A stretch of DNA of 64,000 nucleotides from RYN-230 sp963711705 (lineage in GTDB: Bacteria; Actinomycetota; Actinomycetes; Streptosporangiales; Streptosporangiaceae), in assembly GCA_963711705.1 (NCBI GenBank), contig CAVQFM010000020.1, positions 124,001 to 188,000 of the forward strand. The letters are read 5' to 3'. The notes beneath the pieces were generated by a model, which saw only the letters and a program-made list of their open reading frames with translations, had not been told where the DNA came from and ran no database searches. The position numbers and the translations under genes are program-made. Of this stretch, positions 48,117 through 56,086 are shown one piece after another (within the stretch, counting starts at the first letter, position 1; every line of letters starts with the position of its first letter).

Positions 48117-48971
48117 TTACCCGGTCCGGTCTGCGAACGCGCGGGTGACCGCGGCCGTGCGGCTCGATACCTGCAGCCTGCTGTAGATGTTCTCCAGATG
48201 AGTACGGACTGTTCCCGCCGAGATGCCCAGCCGGCGGGCGATCTGGGTGTTGGTGTGCCCAGCGGCGAGCAGGTGCAGCAGTTCCCACTGCCGGCGGGTC
48301 AGCTGTGGTTTGCCCTGGCGGCGGCGCTCCGCGTCCAGGTAAGCCTCGTGCAGGTGGGGGCGCAGCAACGCGAGCAGCCCGCGGTCGCGCTCGGAGAAAT
48401 CCGGACCAGACCCGCGCCAGAACTTCAGCCGTCCGCTGTCATGGGGCAGGCACAGCACGAGTTCGTGCTCGATCCCTGACTTCCGCATCCCCTGATACAG
48501 ACTGCTGCTGTGCAATTGCCTGGTGCTGTAGAAGTCCGAGAGCTTGATCACGCTGCGCAGATCGCCGGTACGGTCTGGATAGGTGCAGGCGGCACATTCC
48601 CAGTCTTGTTCCGCAGTGGACGCGTGCTCATCGGTTTCGCATTGGAGCGGGTACACCGGAAGAGCTTGGCTGACCCACATCGTCTGCGGGTCGCTTCCTT
48701 CATAACATTCCAGCGAGAGTTCGCCCAGATCGGCCGGTTGCCTCGGCATCAAGTACTCGCCTGTGCCGCTTCCCGGGCCGGCGAGAGGTGGGGCTGTGGT
48801 AGAAGGAATCCGGCTCCCGAACCACGCGACATTGCAACGGATCTGGTCCTGCAGTCCACTCAGGACGGACCAGGGCAGCCCACCTGCTGGGAGGCTGGTT
48901 TGCTGGCTGTCGCTCACGATCCCCAGCAAGGTGTGCAGATCATGTTCGCTGATCGTCACTGGGGCTTTCAT
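48117..48971 (-). CDS. LuxR-family transcriptional regulator
   Basis: 284 residues from ATG 48971, which is preceded by GGAGG at the right distance. The C-terminal HTH is typical: LTRRQWELLHLLAAGHTNTQIARRLGISAGTVRTHLENIY. The N-terminal 200 residues carry no receiver phosphorylation site and no ATP-binding motif; the segment around SVIKLSDFYSTRQLHSSSLY suggests a PAS/GAF-like sensor. Orphan regulator; its targets are unknown. Base composition here looks less extreme than in the left part of the window. Confidence 0.85.
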   Translation of the reverse strand: MKAPVTISEHDLHTLLGIVSDSQQTSLPAGGLPWSVLSGLQDQIRCNVAWFGSRIPSTTAPPLAGPGSGTGEYLMPRQPADLGELSLECYEGSDPQTMWVSQALPVYPLQCETDEHASTAEQDWECAACTYPDRTGDLRSVIKLSDFYSTRQLHSSSLYQGMRKSGIEHELVLCLPHDSGRLKFWRGSGPDFSERDRGLLALLRPHLHEAYLDAERRRQGKPQLTRRQWELLHLLAAGHTNTQIARRLGISAGTVRTHLENIYSRLQVSSRTAAVTRAFADRTG

Positions 48972-49092
48972 CACGCCGCCTCCCCCCGCCATTGCACTTT
49001 ACTCTCGGTTTACCCGAGGGGAGTGGCCGCGCCACTGGTGGCGCGTACCGCGGTGGGCGGCAGGCCGGAGGGTCGGCCAGCATGCGACTGGT

Positions 49093-50940
49093 TTAGCCCG
49101 GGGGATTGCTCAGCCAGACGTTGGTGGGATCGAAGTTCCAGATCGCGGGAACGTATACCGCGTTGTGGACGTAACTGGCGTGATAGAGGGGCCGCAGTGG
49201 TTGGGCGATCGGATAGATGGCGGCGTCGTTCATCACATCTTGATCGATCCGGGCCCACATCCTCGCTGCCGTGGTCGCGCTGGCCTGCGCGGCCGCGTCG
49301 TTGATCAGCGATGTCACCGTTGGGTTGTCGTAGAACCCGAGATTGCTGCCTCCCGGCGGATAGGAGGACGGACCAGAGAACTGGGGCTTGAAGAAAGAGG
49401 CCGCCGCGTCGCCGTACCAGTCCGGGGCCCAGCCAACCACTGCCAGGTCCCAGGTGCCTGCCTTGGCCACGCTCGGGTTCCCCAGGTATTTCGTCCAGAA
49501 GGCTCCACTTGGCGTCGCGGCGCCGTGCACGCTGATGCCAGCCTGGCTCAGGTCGGCCTGCAGCGCCTGGAACACTCTGACCCAGACGGAGCTGCCCGTC
49601 TGGTACAGCAGTTTCAGCGGCAGCCCATTCGGGTACCCCGCTGCGGCCAGCATCGACCTGGCCCTGGCCGGGCTGTAGGGGTAGCGGTTGTAGCCCCTGG
49701 GCACGTACTGCGCTCCGTTGATGCCGTCGGGCAGGATGTGGGTAAGCGGTGGGTTCAGGGCCGGGCCGCCCAGGACCTGGATCAGATGTGACCGGTTGAT
49801 CGCATAGCTGATCGCCTGCCGGACGGCTACTTTGGCCAGCGCACCCTGGTTGTTCGGCGACACCAGGTTGAACGTGACGAAAGGGAGGGCTGAGTAGGTC
49901 GGCCCCAGGCCAAAGGTCTGGCCGCCGCCCCTCATCTGCTCAACCAGCCCGTGCACCGCGCCAGGCGGGACGGCCACATCCCATTCCATGCCGCCGGCGG
50001 CGCCGTCGGTCTGCAGGATCTGCTGGACCTCCGGCGAGAAACCGGTCTCGAGCAAGCCAGCGGTCTCGGTCACGTTGATCTGATCCACGTAGGCCTTGCG
50101 AATCGGATCGGAACTGGCCCGCCACGCGGGGTTGCGCACGAACACGATCTTGCGCGCCGGGTCATAGCTCTGCACCCGGTAGGGGCCATCAGCGATCGTG
50201 TGCTGCTGGGAGGCGTGGCTGGCCGGCAGGTAGTTCAGGCTCTCGGCCGGTGCCGGGTTGAACGGCGACATGGTGAGCATGAAAGCGAAGCTGGACGCGG
50301 GGTGGGTCAACCGGTAGGTGATGGTCTGGCCCGATGCGGTCACACCCGGGATCTGATGGCTGTCAAGGTAGGCCCTGATCGCCGCCACGGACTGCTTTAC
50401 CTTGGCAAACCCGTTGCAGAACGCCGCATAGCCCTGGATCAGGTCTTCGAAGTCAGTCACCCCGCCGAACGGCTGTGCCGGGTTGCAGGCGCGTTTCAGG
50501 CCCAGCAGGGCGTCAGCCGCGGTCACCTCCCGGGGCGGGCTGGTGTCCCACATGGCCCCGGACCTTATGGTGACCGTGAAAGTAAGGCCGTGGTTGGTCA
50601 CTACCGGTGCCGCAGTCGCCAGGTCCGGCACCGGGGATGTCGTATGGCCAGGGATCGCCGGATAAGCGTAGAGATTCCGGGCCCAAAGCCGCAGCCCCAG
50701 AATGCCGATTGTGTAATAGCTGATGTTGTAGTCCATAAAATCGACGTCGCCGGCGCCCAGCATGGTGAGCGTCCCGCCCTTCCTCGGCGCGCCTCCTCGG
50801 TTAAGCGCCTGCAGGCCGCCGCTGAACCGGGTACCCCTGATCGTGCCCTGCGACGATGGCGTCGCTGTGCAGGCTGCCGCAATCAAGAGGAACACGGCGA
50901 GGCTGCCCAAGACCAGGCAACCCCGCCGGTGCGTCCGCAT
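49093..50940 (-). CDS. ABC transporter substrate-binding lipoprotein, peptide (SBP_bac_5) type
   Basis: 615 residues with a lipoprotein signal (LVLGSLAVFLLIAAAC). Diagnostic parts of the oligopeptide/dipeptide-binding family are GGTLTMLGAGDVDFMDYN, VRQAISYAINRSHLIQVLGG, YPYSPARARSMLAAAGYPNG and WDLAVVGWAPDWYGD. It should bind a peptide or other solute for ABC import. No permease or ATPase genes lie nearby, so it either uses a distant transporter or serves as a sensor. It ends shortly after an unrelated LuxR gene on the same strand. Confidence 0.88.
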   Translation of the reverse strand: MRTHRRGCLVLGSLAVFLLIAAACTATPSSQGTIRGTRFSGGLQALNRGGAPRKGGTLTMLGAGDVDFMDYNISYYTIGILGLRLWARNLYAYPAIPGHTTSPVPDLATAAPVVTNHGLTFTVTIRSGAMWDTSPPREVTAADALLGLKRACNPAQPFGGVTDFEDLIQGYAAFCNGFAKVKQSVAAIRAYLDSHQIPGVTASGQTITYRLTHPASSFAFMLTMSPFNPAPAESLNYLPASHASQQHTIADGPYRVQSYDPARKIVFVRNPAWRASSDPIRKAYVDQINVTETAGLLETGFSPEVQQILQTDGAAGGMEWDVAVPPGAVHGLVEQMRGGGQTFGLGPTYSALPFVTFNLVSPNNQGALAKVAVRQAISYAINRSHLIQVLGGPALNPPLTHILPDGINGAQYVPRGYNRYPYSPARARSMLAAAGYPNGLPLKLLYQTGSSVWVRVFQALQADLSQAGISVHGAATPSGAFWTKYLGNPSVAKAGTWDLAVVGWAPDWYGDAAASFFKPQFSGPSSYPPGGSNLGFYDNPTVTSLINDAAAQASATTAARMWARIDQDVMNDAAIYPIAQPLRPLYHASYVHNAVYVPAIWNFDPTNVWLSNPPG

Positions 50941-51087
50941 AGCGCCCCCCCGGGTTCCTCGCGGTTGATCTCACGTTACTCCCGCCGCGTCAGCCAGGGC
51001 ATCTGTAGAACGTCGGATGGCGGCGGCACGCCGGACACGCACACACTGGCAATTGATCGATAACGACCCGCGTCCTAGGGGACCGTC

Positions 51088-51378
51088 ATGAACTTCATCC
51101 AGCGCATCCGCCGTCTGGCCGGCGTCGTAGCCGGGCTCGTCGGCGCCATTGTGGCCTTCACCGCAGCCGCACCAGCTGCCCTCGCTATGAGAGTGCCGCC
51201 TCCGGGTGACACGGGCTGGGTCACGCCTCCCCAGATCCGCACGGTCGTCACTGGTGGCACGCCCGGTTGGCAAATCGCTCTGATCGCGATCGGCGCCGCG
51301 CTGCTGGCCTCAGTCGCCGCGGTGCTCCTGGACCGGGCACGGACGGCCCGGCGCCGCGTGACCGCCAGCGCCGCCTGA
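51088..51378 (+). CDS. Small exported or membrane protein, unknown
   Basis: 96 residues: a signal-like helix (LAGVVAGLVGAIVAFTAAAPAALAM), a short polar loop (PPPGDTGWVTPPQIRTVV), a second helix (GWQIALIAIGAALLASVAAVLL) and a basic end. It is probably a two-pass membrane protein with the loop outside, or a secreted protein anchored by the second helix. I recognise the shape from other actinomycetes but know no function. Confidence 0.6.
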   Translation: MNFIQRIRRLAGVVAGLVGAIVAFTAAAPAALAMRVPPPGDTGWVTPPQIRTVVTGGTPGWQIALIAIGAALLASVAAVLLDRARTARRRVTASAA

Positions 51379-51751
51379 ACCAGCACCGCCACAACTGAAT
51401 GTCGGGCTCACTCCTAGTAGCGTCCCAGGAAAGGCGCAAAGGTCGTTCCCGGATCATTCGGCTCCCGAACGCCTCCTGGCCAAGCTCGTCAACCAGCCTG
51501 GGCAGCAAGAGGGACGAGCTTGCGAACCGGAAGCGTTCTCCTCATCAACAGCACCTCTGCCGGCCTGACGACTGGAACGAGCAACTGATCGACGACCGAA
51601 GCACCGAAGTCGCTTGCGTTTTGGGCGCGGTCAGGGTCTGATAAGCCGTATAAACGCGGGAGGATAATCGCTAGTCATCCTGCCTCCGGAATCTCAATTT
51701 CCACGAAGTGACGCTTTAGCCCCAGCAACTCGCCCGCAGGATATTGGAGTC
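51379..51751. other. Gap of 373 bases without a recognised gene
   Basis: A short open frame (51399-51641) is present but has no codon bias or similarity I recognise. The composition is less GC-rich than usual here. Nothing further is supported. Confidence 0.5.
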
Positions 51752-52420
51752 ATGGACTGGCCGGTTCTCGCGTCGGTGCCTGCAGACGACCGGGACAGGC
51801 TGGTCGCCAGGCTGAGACGGCTGGCCTACCGCCGGGATGAGGTGATCTTTCATCAGGGCGACCCGGCAGACACGCTGCACCTGATCGCCGCGGGTCACGT
51901 CACCGTGCGGGTAACGCTGCCCGGGGGCGAGTTCGTCATCGTCGCCATCTTCGGCCCTGGCGACGCCTTCGGTGAACTCGCCCTCGTCGGCGGTCCCCGT
52001 CCCCGGGGGGCCACGGTGATCGCGCTGGAACCGTGCGAGACGCTGTCGCTGGGCCGGGACCAATTCGAGCGCCTCCGGGCGTCGTATCCCGGCGTCAACC
52101 GCTTCCTGGTGGAGCTCCTTTCCACCCGGGTCGAAAGGCTAAACGGCTATCTGCTCGAGGCGCTGTATGTCCCGGCCGAAAGGCGCGTGCTGCGCCGACT
52201 GCTCGACTTGTGCCAGCTGTATGCCGGAGACGAGCAGCACATTGTCATCCCAGTGACACAGGAAATGCTCGCTAGCCTCGCCGGGACCACGCGCCCGACC
52301 GCGAACCAGGTCCTCGGGCGGCTTGCCGCCAGCCAGGTGGTTGAGGTGAGCCGCGGCCAGATCGTCGTCTTGAACCGCAGCGAGCTGCACCGGCGGGCAG
52401 GCCACCCGGGACAGGCCTAG
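51752..52420 (+). CDS. Crp/Fnr-family transcriptional regulator
   Basis: 222 residues. An N-terminal cyclic-nucleotide-binding beta-roll (HQGDPADTLHLIAAGHVTVR, then GPGDAFGELALVGGPRPRGA, resembling the phosphate-binding cassette) is followed by the long dimer helix and a winged HTH: VTQEMLASLAGTTRPTANQV. There are no Cys residues for an iron-sulfur cluster. It should bind cAMP or another small ligand and control genes not identifiable here. ATG 51752 follows GGAG. Confidence 0.9.
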   Translation: MDWPVLASVPADDRDRLVARLRRLAYRRDEVIFHQGDPADTLHLIAAGHVTVRVTLPGGEFVIVAIFGPGDAFGELALVGGPRPRGATVIALEPCETLSLGRDQFERLRASYPGVNRFLVELLSTRVERLNGYLLEALYVPAERRVLRRLLDLCQLYAGDEQHIVIPVTQEMLASLAGTTRPTANQVLGRLAASQVVEVSRGQIVVLNRSELHRRAGHPGQA

Positions 52421-52625
52421 CAAAAGAGGCCACCACCCCGTGGTCCTGTGTTGGCATGCCGACACAGGCGGCGTTACCCGCTGAACAGACTGGTCCGGGG
52501 GCCCGGACGTAGCGTCGTACCACAACCACTCGGACAACAGTCCCGGGCCTGGGCACCTGGCACCTCTGGCCACGTTTGGCACGGAGACCGCAGCCAGTGC
52601 ACCCCTCTGAGGGGAGGCAGCCGCC

Positions 52626-53321
52626 ATGCGCGATGACTCGCCAACGACCGATCTGGTCCTGTGCGCGAGAAAGGGCGACTCCGATGCGTGGGACGCACTC
52701 GTGCAGCGGTTCGCCCCGCTGATCTGGTCAATCTGTCGCGGGTACTCTCTGGGGCGCGCCGACGCCTACGAGGTCGGTCAGTACGTCTGGCTGCGCCTCG
52801 TGGACCACCTCGAGGCGGTGCACAATCCGGCTGCACTTCCCGGCTGGCTTGCCACCACCACTCAGCGGGAATGCATCCGGGTCCTGCGGGCAGCGCGGAA
52901 CCAGCATGCTCTCGGGCATGAGCTGGATGTTGAGAGCATCCCGGACGGCCAGACCGGGATGGCGGAACATGAGCTGCTCCTGGCGGAGCGCCACGCAGCG
53001 CTCCGCCAAGCCTTCACCCGCCTGCCACCACCGTGCCAGCGGCTGGTCACTATGCTCCTCGAAGACCCGCCCGTGCCGTACGCCGAGATCAGCGCCAGGC
53101 TGGGCATCCCCCTCAGGAGCATCGGGCCCAGCCGCGGCCGGTGCGTGGAGAAGCTGCGCCGCGATCCAGCGGTCGCCGCGCTGATCAACGCCGAAGATGC
53201 AGCCTGGCCGCCCAGATGCGGAGGCAGCCTGCGAGCGCCATCCGCTACGCAAACCTCAGCGCCGAGCTCCTCAGCGGGATCGGCACGCGAATCGAGCAGG
53301 TCTCCCTCCGGCAGGCACTGA
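52626..53321 (+). CDS. ECF-like RNA polymerase sigma factor
   Basis: 231 residues. Region 2 is RFAPLIWSICRGYSLGRADA followed by EVGQYVWLRLVDHLEAVH. Region 4 is RLPPPCQRLVTMLLEDPPVPYAEISARLGIP with the HTH SIGPSRGRCVEKLRRD. It is a group 4 type sigma without region 3. The last about 35 residues (after AALINAEDAA) are Ser/Arg-rich and unlike known sigmas, so an indel near 53200 or a natural extension is possible. ATG 52626 follows GAGGGGAGG. No anti-sigma gene is visible beside it. Confidence 0.85.
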   Translation: MRDDSPTTDLVLCARKGDSDAWDALVQRFAPLIWSICRGYSLGRADAYEVGQYVWLRLVDHLEAVHNPAALPGWLATTTQRECIRVLRAARNQHALGHELDVESIPDGQTGMAEHELLLAERHAALRQAFTRLPPPCQRLVTMLLEDPPVPYAEISARLGIPLRSIGPSRGRCVEKLRRDPAVAALINAEDAAWPPRCGGSLRAPSATQTSAPSSSAGSARESSRSPSGRH

Positions 53322-53411
53322 CGGATGGGCTTCGGCCTCAGCAATCGCAGCATGCGGGCTGGAACGTGCACCGCTGGTCATGCGTCCCGATGCGGTGGAA
53401 CATGTGGGGCG

Positions 53412-54191
53412 TTACCAGGTTGGGACGTAGCCGCCGTCGATGGTGAAGTCGGCGCCGGTAATGTTGCTGGCCTGGCTGCTGGCCAGGAAGAGCACGACGT
53501 CGGCGACTTCGCTGGGCTGCGTGAAGCGGCCAGTGACCATCTGGCTGGCGGCCTGGCTGGCCACCTCTTCGGGCTTGTTGCCAGTGGCGGCGCTGACCGT
53601 CTGCGCGACTCCGCTGGCGCCGAGCCACAGGTCGGTCGCGACCGGGCCGGGGCTGACGGTGTTGACCCGGATGCCGCGCGGGCCAACCTCCTTGGACAGC
53701 GCCTTGCAGAAGCTGGCCAGGCCGGCCTTGGCCGCACTGTAGTCGAGGACCCCGGGTTCGGGCAGCCGCGCGTTGACCGAGCAGATCGTGACGATGGCCC
53801 CTGCACCGGCGTCGAGCATGGCGGGCAGCACGGCACGGCACGCGCGCACGGCGGCCATGAGGTCGAGGTTGATGGTGGCGAGCCAGTCGTCGTCGGTGAT
53901 GCTCAGGAACCCGCCGGTCCGGACCGGGGTGGCGCCGACGTTGTTGACCAGGACGTCGACCCGGCCATCGGCGGCGGCGACGAGGGTGGCCGGGCCATTG
54001 GGAGCGGCCAGGTCCACTTCGACGGCCTGCACATGTCCAGTCTTTGCCAGGTCGTCGAGCTCGGCGGAGGATTTCTTCGCCCCCGCGATCACGTGTGCGC
54101 CGCTGGCGGCCAGGGCCCGGGTAACTGCCAGCCCGATTCCCTTGCTTCCGCCGGTTACCACGGCGGTCTGCCCGGTAAGCCGCACATCCAT
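53412..54191 (-). CDS. Short-chain dehydrogenase/reductase
   Basis: 259 residues from ATG 54191 (AGGGA upstream). Classical SDR: TGGSKGIG, NNVGATPV, catalytic YSAAK, and GADFTIDGGYVPTW at the end. It most resembles 3-oxoacyl-reductase-like or polyol SDRs; substrate unknown. It stands alone between the sigma factor gene and the truncated PucR gene. Confidence 0.88.
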   Translation of the reverse strand: MDVRLTGQTAVVTGGSKGIGLAVTRALAASGAHVIAGAKKSSAELDDLAKTGHVQAVEVDLAAPNGPATLVAAADGRVDVLVNNVGATPVRTGGFLSITDDDWLATINLDLMAAVRACRAVLPAMLDAGAGAIVTICSVNARLPEPGVLDYSAAKAGLASFCKALSKEVGPRGIRVNTVSPGPVATDLWLGASGVAQTVSAATGNKPEEVASQAASQMVTGRFTQPSEVADVVLFLASSQASNITGADFTIDGGYVPTW

Positions 54192-54555
54192 GTCATCCCT
54201 GCTTCCTTGGAACCCGTCGTTATCCGCCGAGTGGTGTGCGACTTCGGTCGGCCGACTCCGGATCCGCTGATAGCCCACCGGGTGATCCTGTTTCCGATGC
54301 TGCACGCGCAACTACGGCACGCTCACCGGGCCAGGCTACGACGCCGCAGCCGAGTCTCCCTATCCAGCGCTGCTGGTTAGGGCCGCAGCCCGCACGCATG
54401 AACGTCAGCAGACTCCGCGGGCCTGGGTGATCATCGTCGAGGTCCGGCAGTTGTGTCAGAAAGCGCACGAAATCGCCGTCCTCGCCGCCAACCTGATCAT
54501 CAAGCCGGCAGTGGCACCCGGCACCGGCTGCGCTGGTCCGGGGGGAGGATCGTGC
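54192..54555. other. 364-base gap, no gene recognised
   Basis: Holds the upstream region of the SDR gene. I see no RNA gene, no repeat and no protein similarity here. Confidence 0.4.
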
Positions 54556-55360
54556 TTACACCCGACGGGGTGCCGGTGCAGTGCCGGGTTGCAGCACCGC
54601 CGAGCCGAGCCATCGGCTGGCCCGCAACGCGAGTTCCACGTCGTGGCGGCTATCGCCCACCGGGCGGCCGAGGCTGTCCTGCGCCTTGCGGATCCGGTAC
54701 TGGACGGTGTTCTTGTGCAGCATCAGCTGCTCGGCGGTCGTCTTGTAGCTGCCCCCGCTCTGCAGGAAGACCAGCAGGGTGTCGCGCAGGCGAGCGTGGT
54801 TCTCGTCGTCGGTGGCCAGTCCCGCCAGCGTGCTGAGCACCCAGGCCCGCAGCAGTTCGGCGGATTCGAGCATCATCGCCACGGGCGCGACGTCGCCGAA
54901 CACCACCGCCCCCGGCGCGGGAGATCCCGCGGCCAGCGCCACCGCCTGGGCCGCGACGGCCTGCTGGTGAGTGAGGCGGAACCCCGCCGTGCCCTTCTCC
55001 ACGTCGCCGAAGGCGAAATGGATATCGCTGTCCACGCTGGCCGTGCTGGCCGCCGCGGAGTCGAACCTGTCGCGGATCCCAAGCGGCAGCCAAGCCCACG
55101 CGCTCGTTTCGTCGCGGGGCAGGAAGAGCGGATCGCCGGAGCAGGCCGCCTGCGCAGCGACGCGGCCAATCGCGCGCTCGAGCCGGTTGATCTCGTCCGC
55201 AGTGGCCGCCACGTCGCCCGTCCAGCACATCACGCCCACGTGGTACTGCCGCAGCCGGTAGCCCAGCGTGGCCTCCGCGGCGCGCACATCGATCCGCTTG
55301 CCCGACAGCAGATCACGGATCCGGGCGGCCCGCGCCGCGCTCCGGTTCCTCAGCCAGTTC
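54556..55360 (-). pseudogene. PucR/CdaR-family regulator, N-terminally truncated
   Basis: The C-terminal part of a PucR-type regulator: a GGDEF-like middle domain (GYRLRQYHVGVMCWTGD) and the PucR HTH (TLLVFLQSGGSYKTTAEQLMLHKNTVQYRIRK). The similarity begins near 55360 (NWLRNRSAARAARIRDLLSG). Upstream the same frame stays open, but only as antisense to an adenylate kinase fragment and without a credible start. Full PucR proteins are usually 400-550 residues, so the sensor half is missing. It meets an equally truncated gene head to head, which marks a deletion junction. Confidence 0.65.
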
Positions 55361-55796
55361 TCCCGATCAGATCGTGCTCGACGCGCTGACCCCGGCCGTG
55401 GTCGAGGCGGCCGCCGACGGCGGGTACATCCTGGACGGCTTCCCGCGAACCCTGCCACAGGCCAGCGCCGCGGCGGAACTCGCGGCCCGGCTCGGGGTGA
55501 CGCTGGACGCGGTGGTCTACCTGTACGCGCCAGAGGAGGTGCTCACGCAGCGGCTCCTGGGCCGTGCGAGCCAGGGAGGCCGCGCCGACGACGTGGCCGA
55601 CGTGATCCGGCACCGGCTCCGGGTGTTCGCTGAGACGACGGGGCCGCTCGTCCCCTACTACACCGAGCGCGGCATCCTGGTCGCGGTGGACGCCGATCAG
55701 CCACCCGACTCCGTCACCGCAGACATCCAGGACCGGCTGACCGGACTGCGGCTGACCCGCTTACGTGGTCACAAGGTGGCGCACCCATATGAGTGA
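55357..55796 (+). pseudogene. Adenylate kinase-like gene, N-terminally truncated
   Basis: DQIVLDALTPAVVEAAADGG, then YILDGFPRTLPQA (AMP-binding), a shortened LID (GRASQGGRADDVADVIRHRL) and VAVDADQPPDSVTADIQ. The N-terminal about 60 residues with the GxPGxGK P-loop are missing: similarity stops at about 55357, exactly where the opposite PucR fragment begins. It cannot bind ATP as an intact kinase would. There is no secY neighbour, so this was probably an extra copy in accessory DNA. Confidence 0.75.
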
Positions 55797-56086
55797 TAGC
55801 TCCGCGGACAGTTCGCGCGCCCGACCCGACCCTCCACTTACCCTCTGTAACGGTCTACGACTCGACAGACATTGCCGCCGATCGAGGGTATCGCCGCGCC
55901 TTCCCCCACTTGGGGGTTCCGAAGGGTTGATTGCGGCCGATGGTCAGGGGAGAGTGGGGGACGGCATGCGGGCCAGGGCCATGGAATGGCTGAGCCGCTT
56001 CCCAGGGAAGCGCAGGCCGGTTCGCGATGGTTCCTTCCCAGCGGCGATACGGAGGATCGCGGAGGCGCACAGCGTGCAGGTCAGTG

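Noticed and set aside
51399..51641. 80-codon open frame between the small membrane protein and Crp genes
   Set aside because: No ribosome site, no codon bias and no recognisable similarity.
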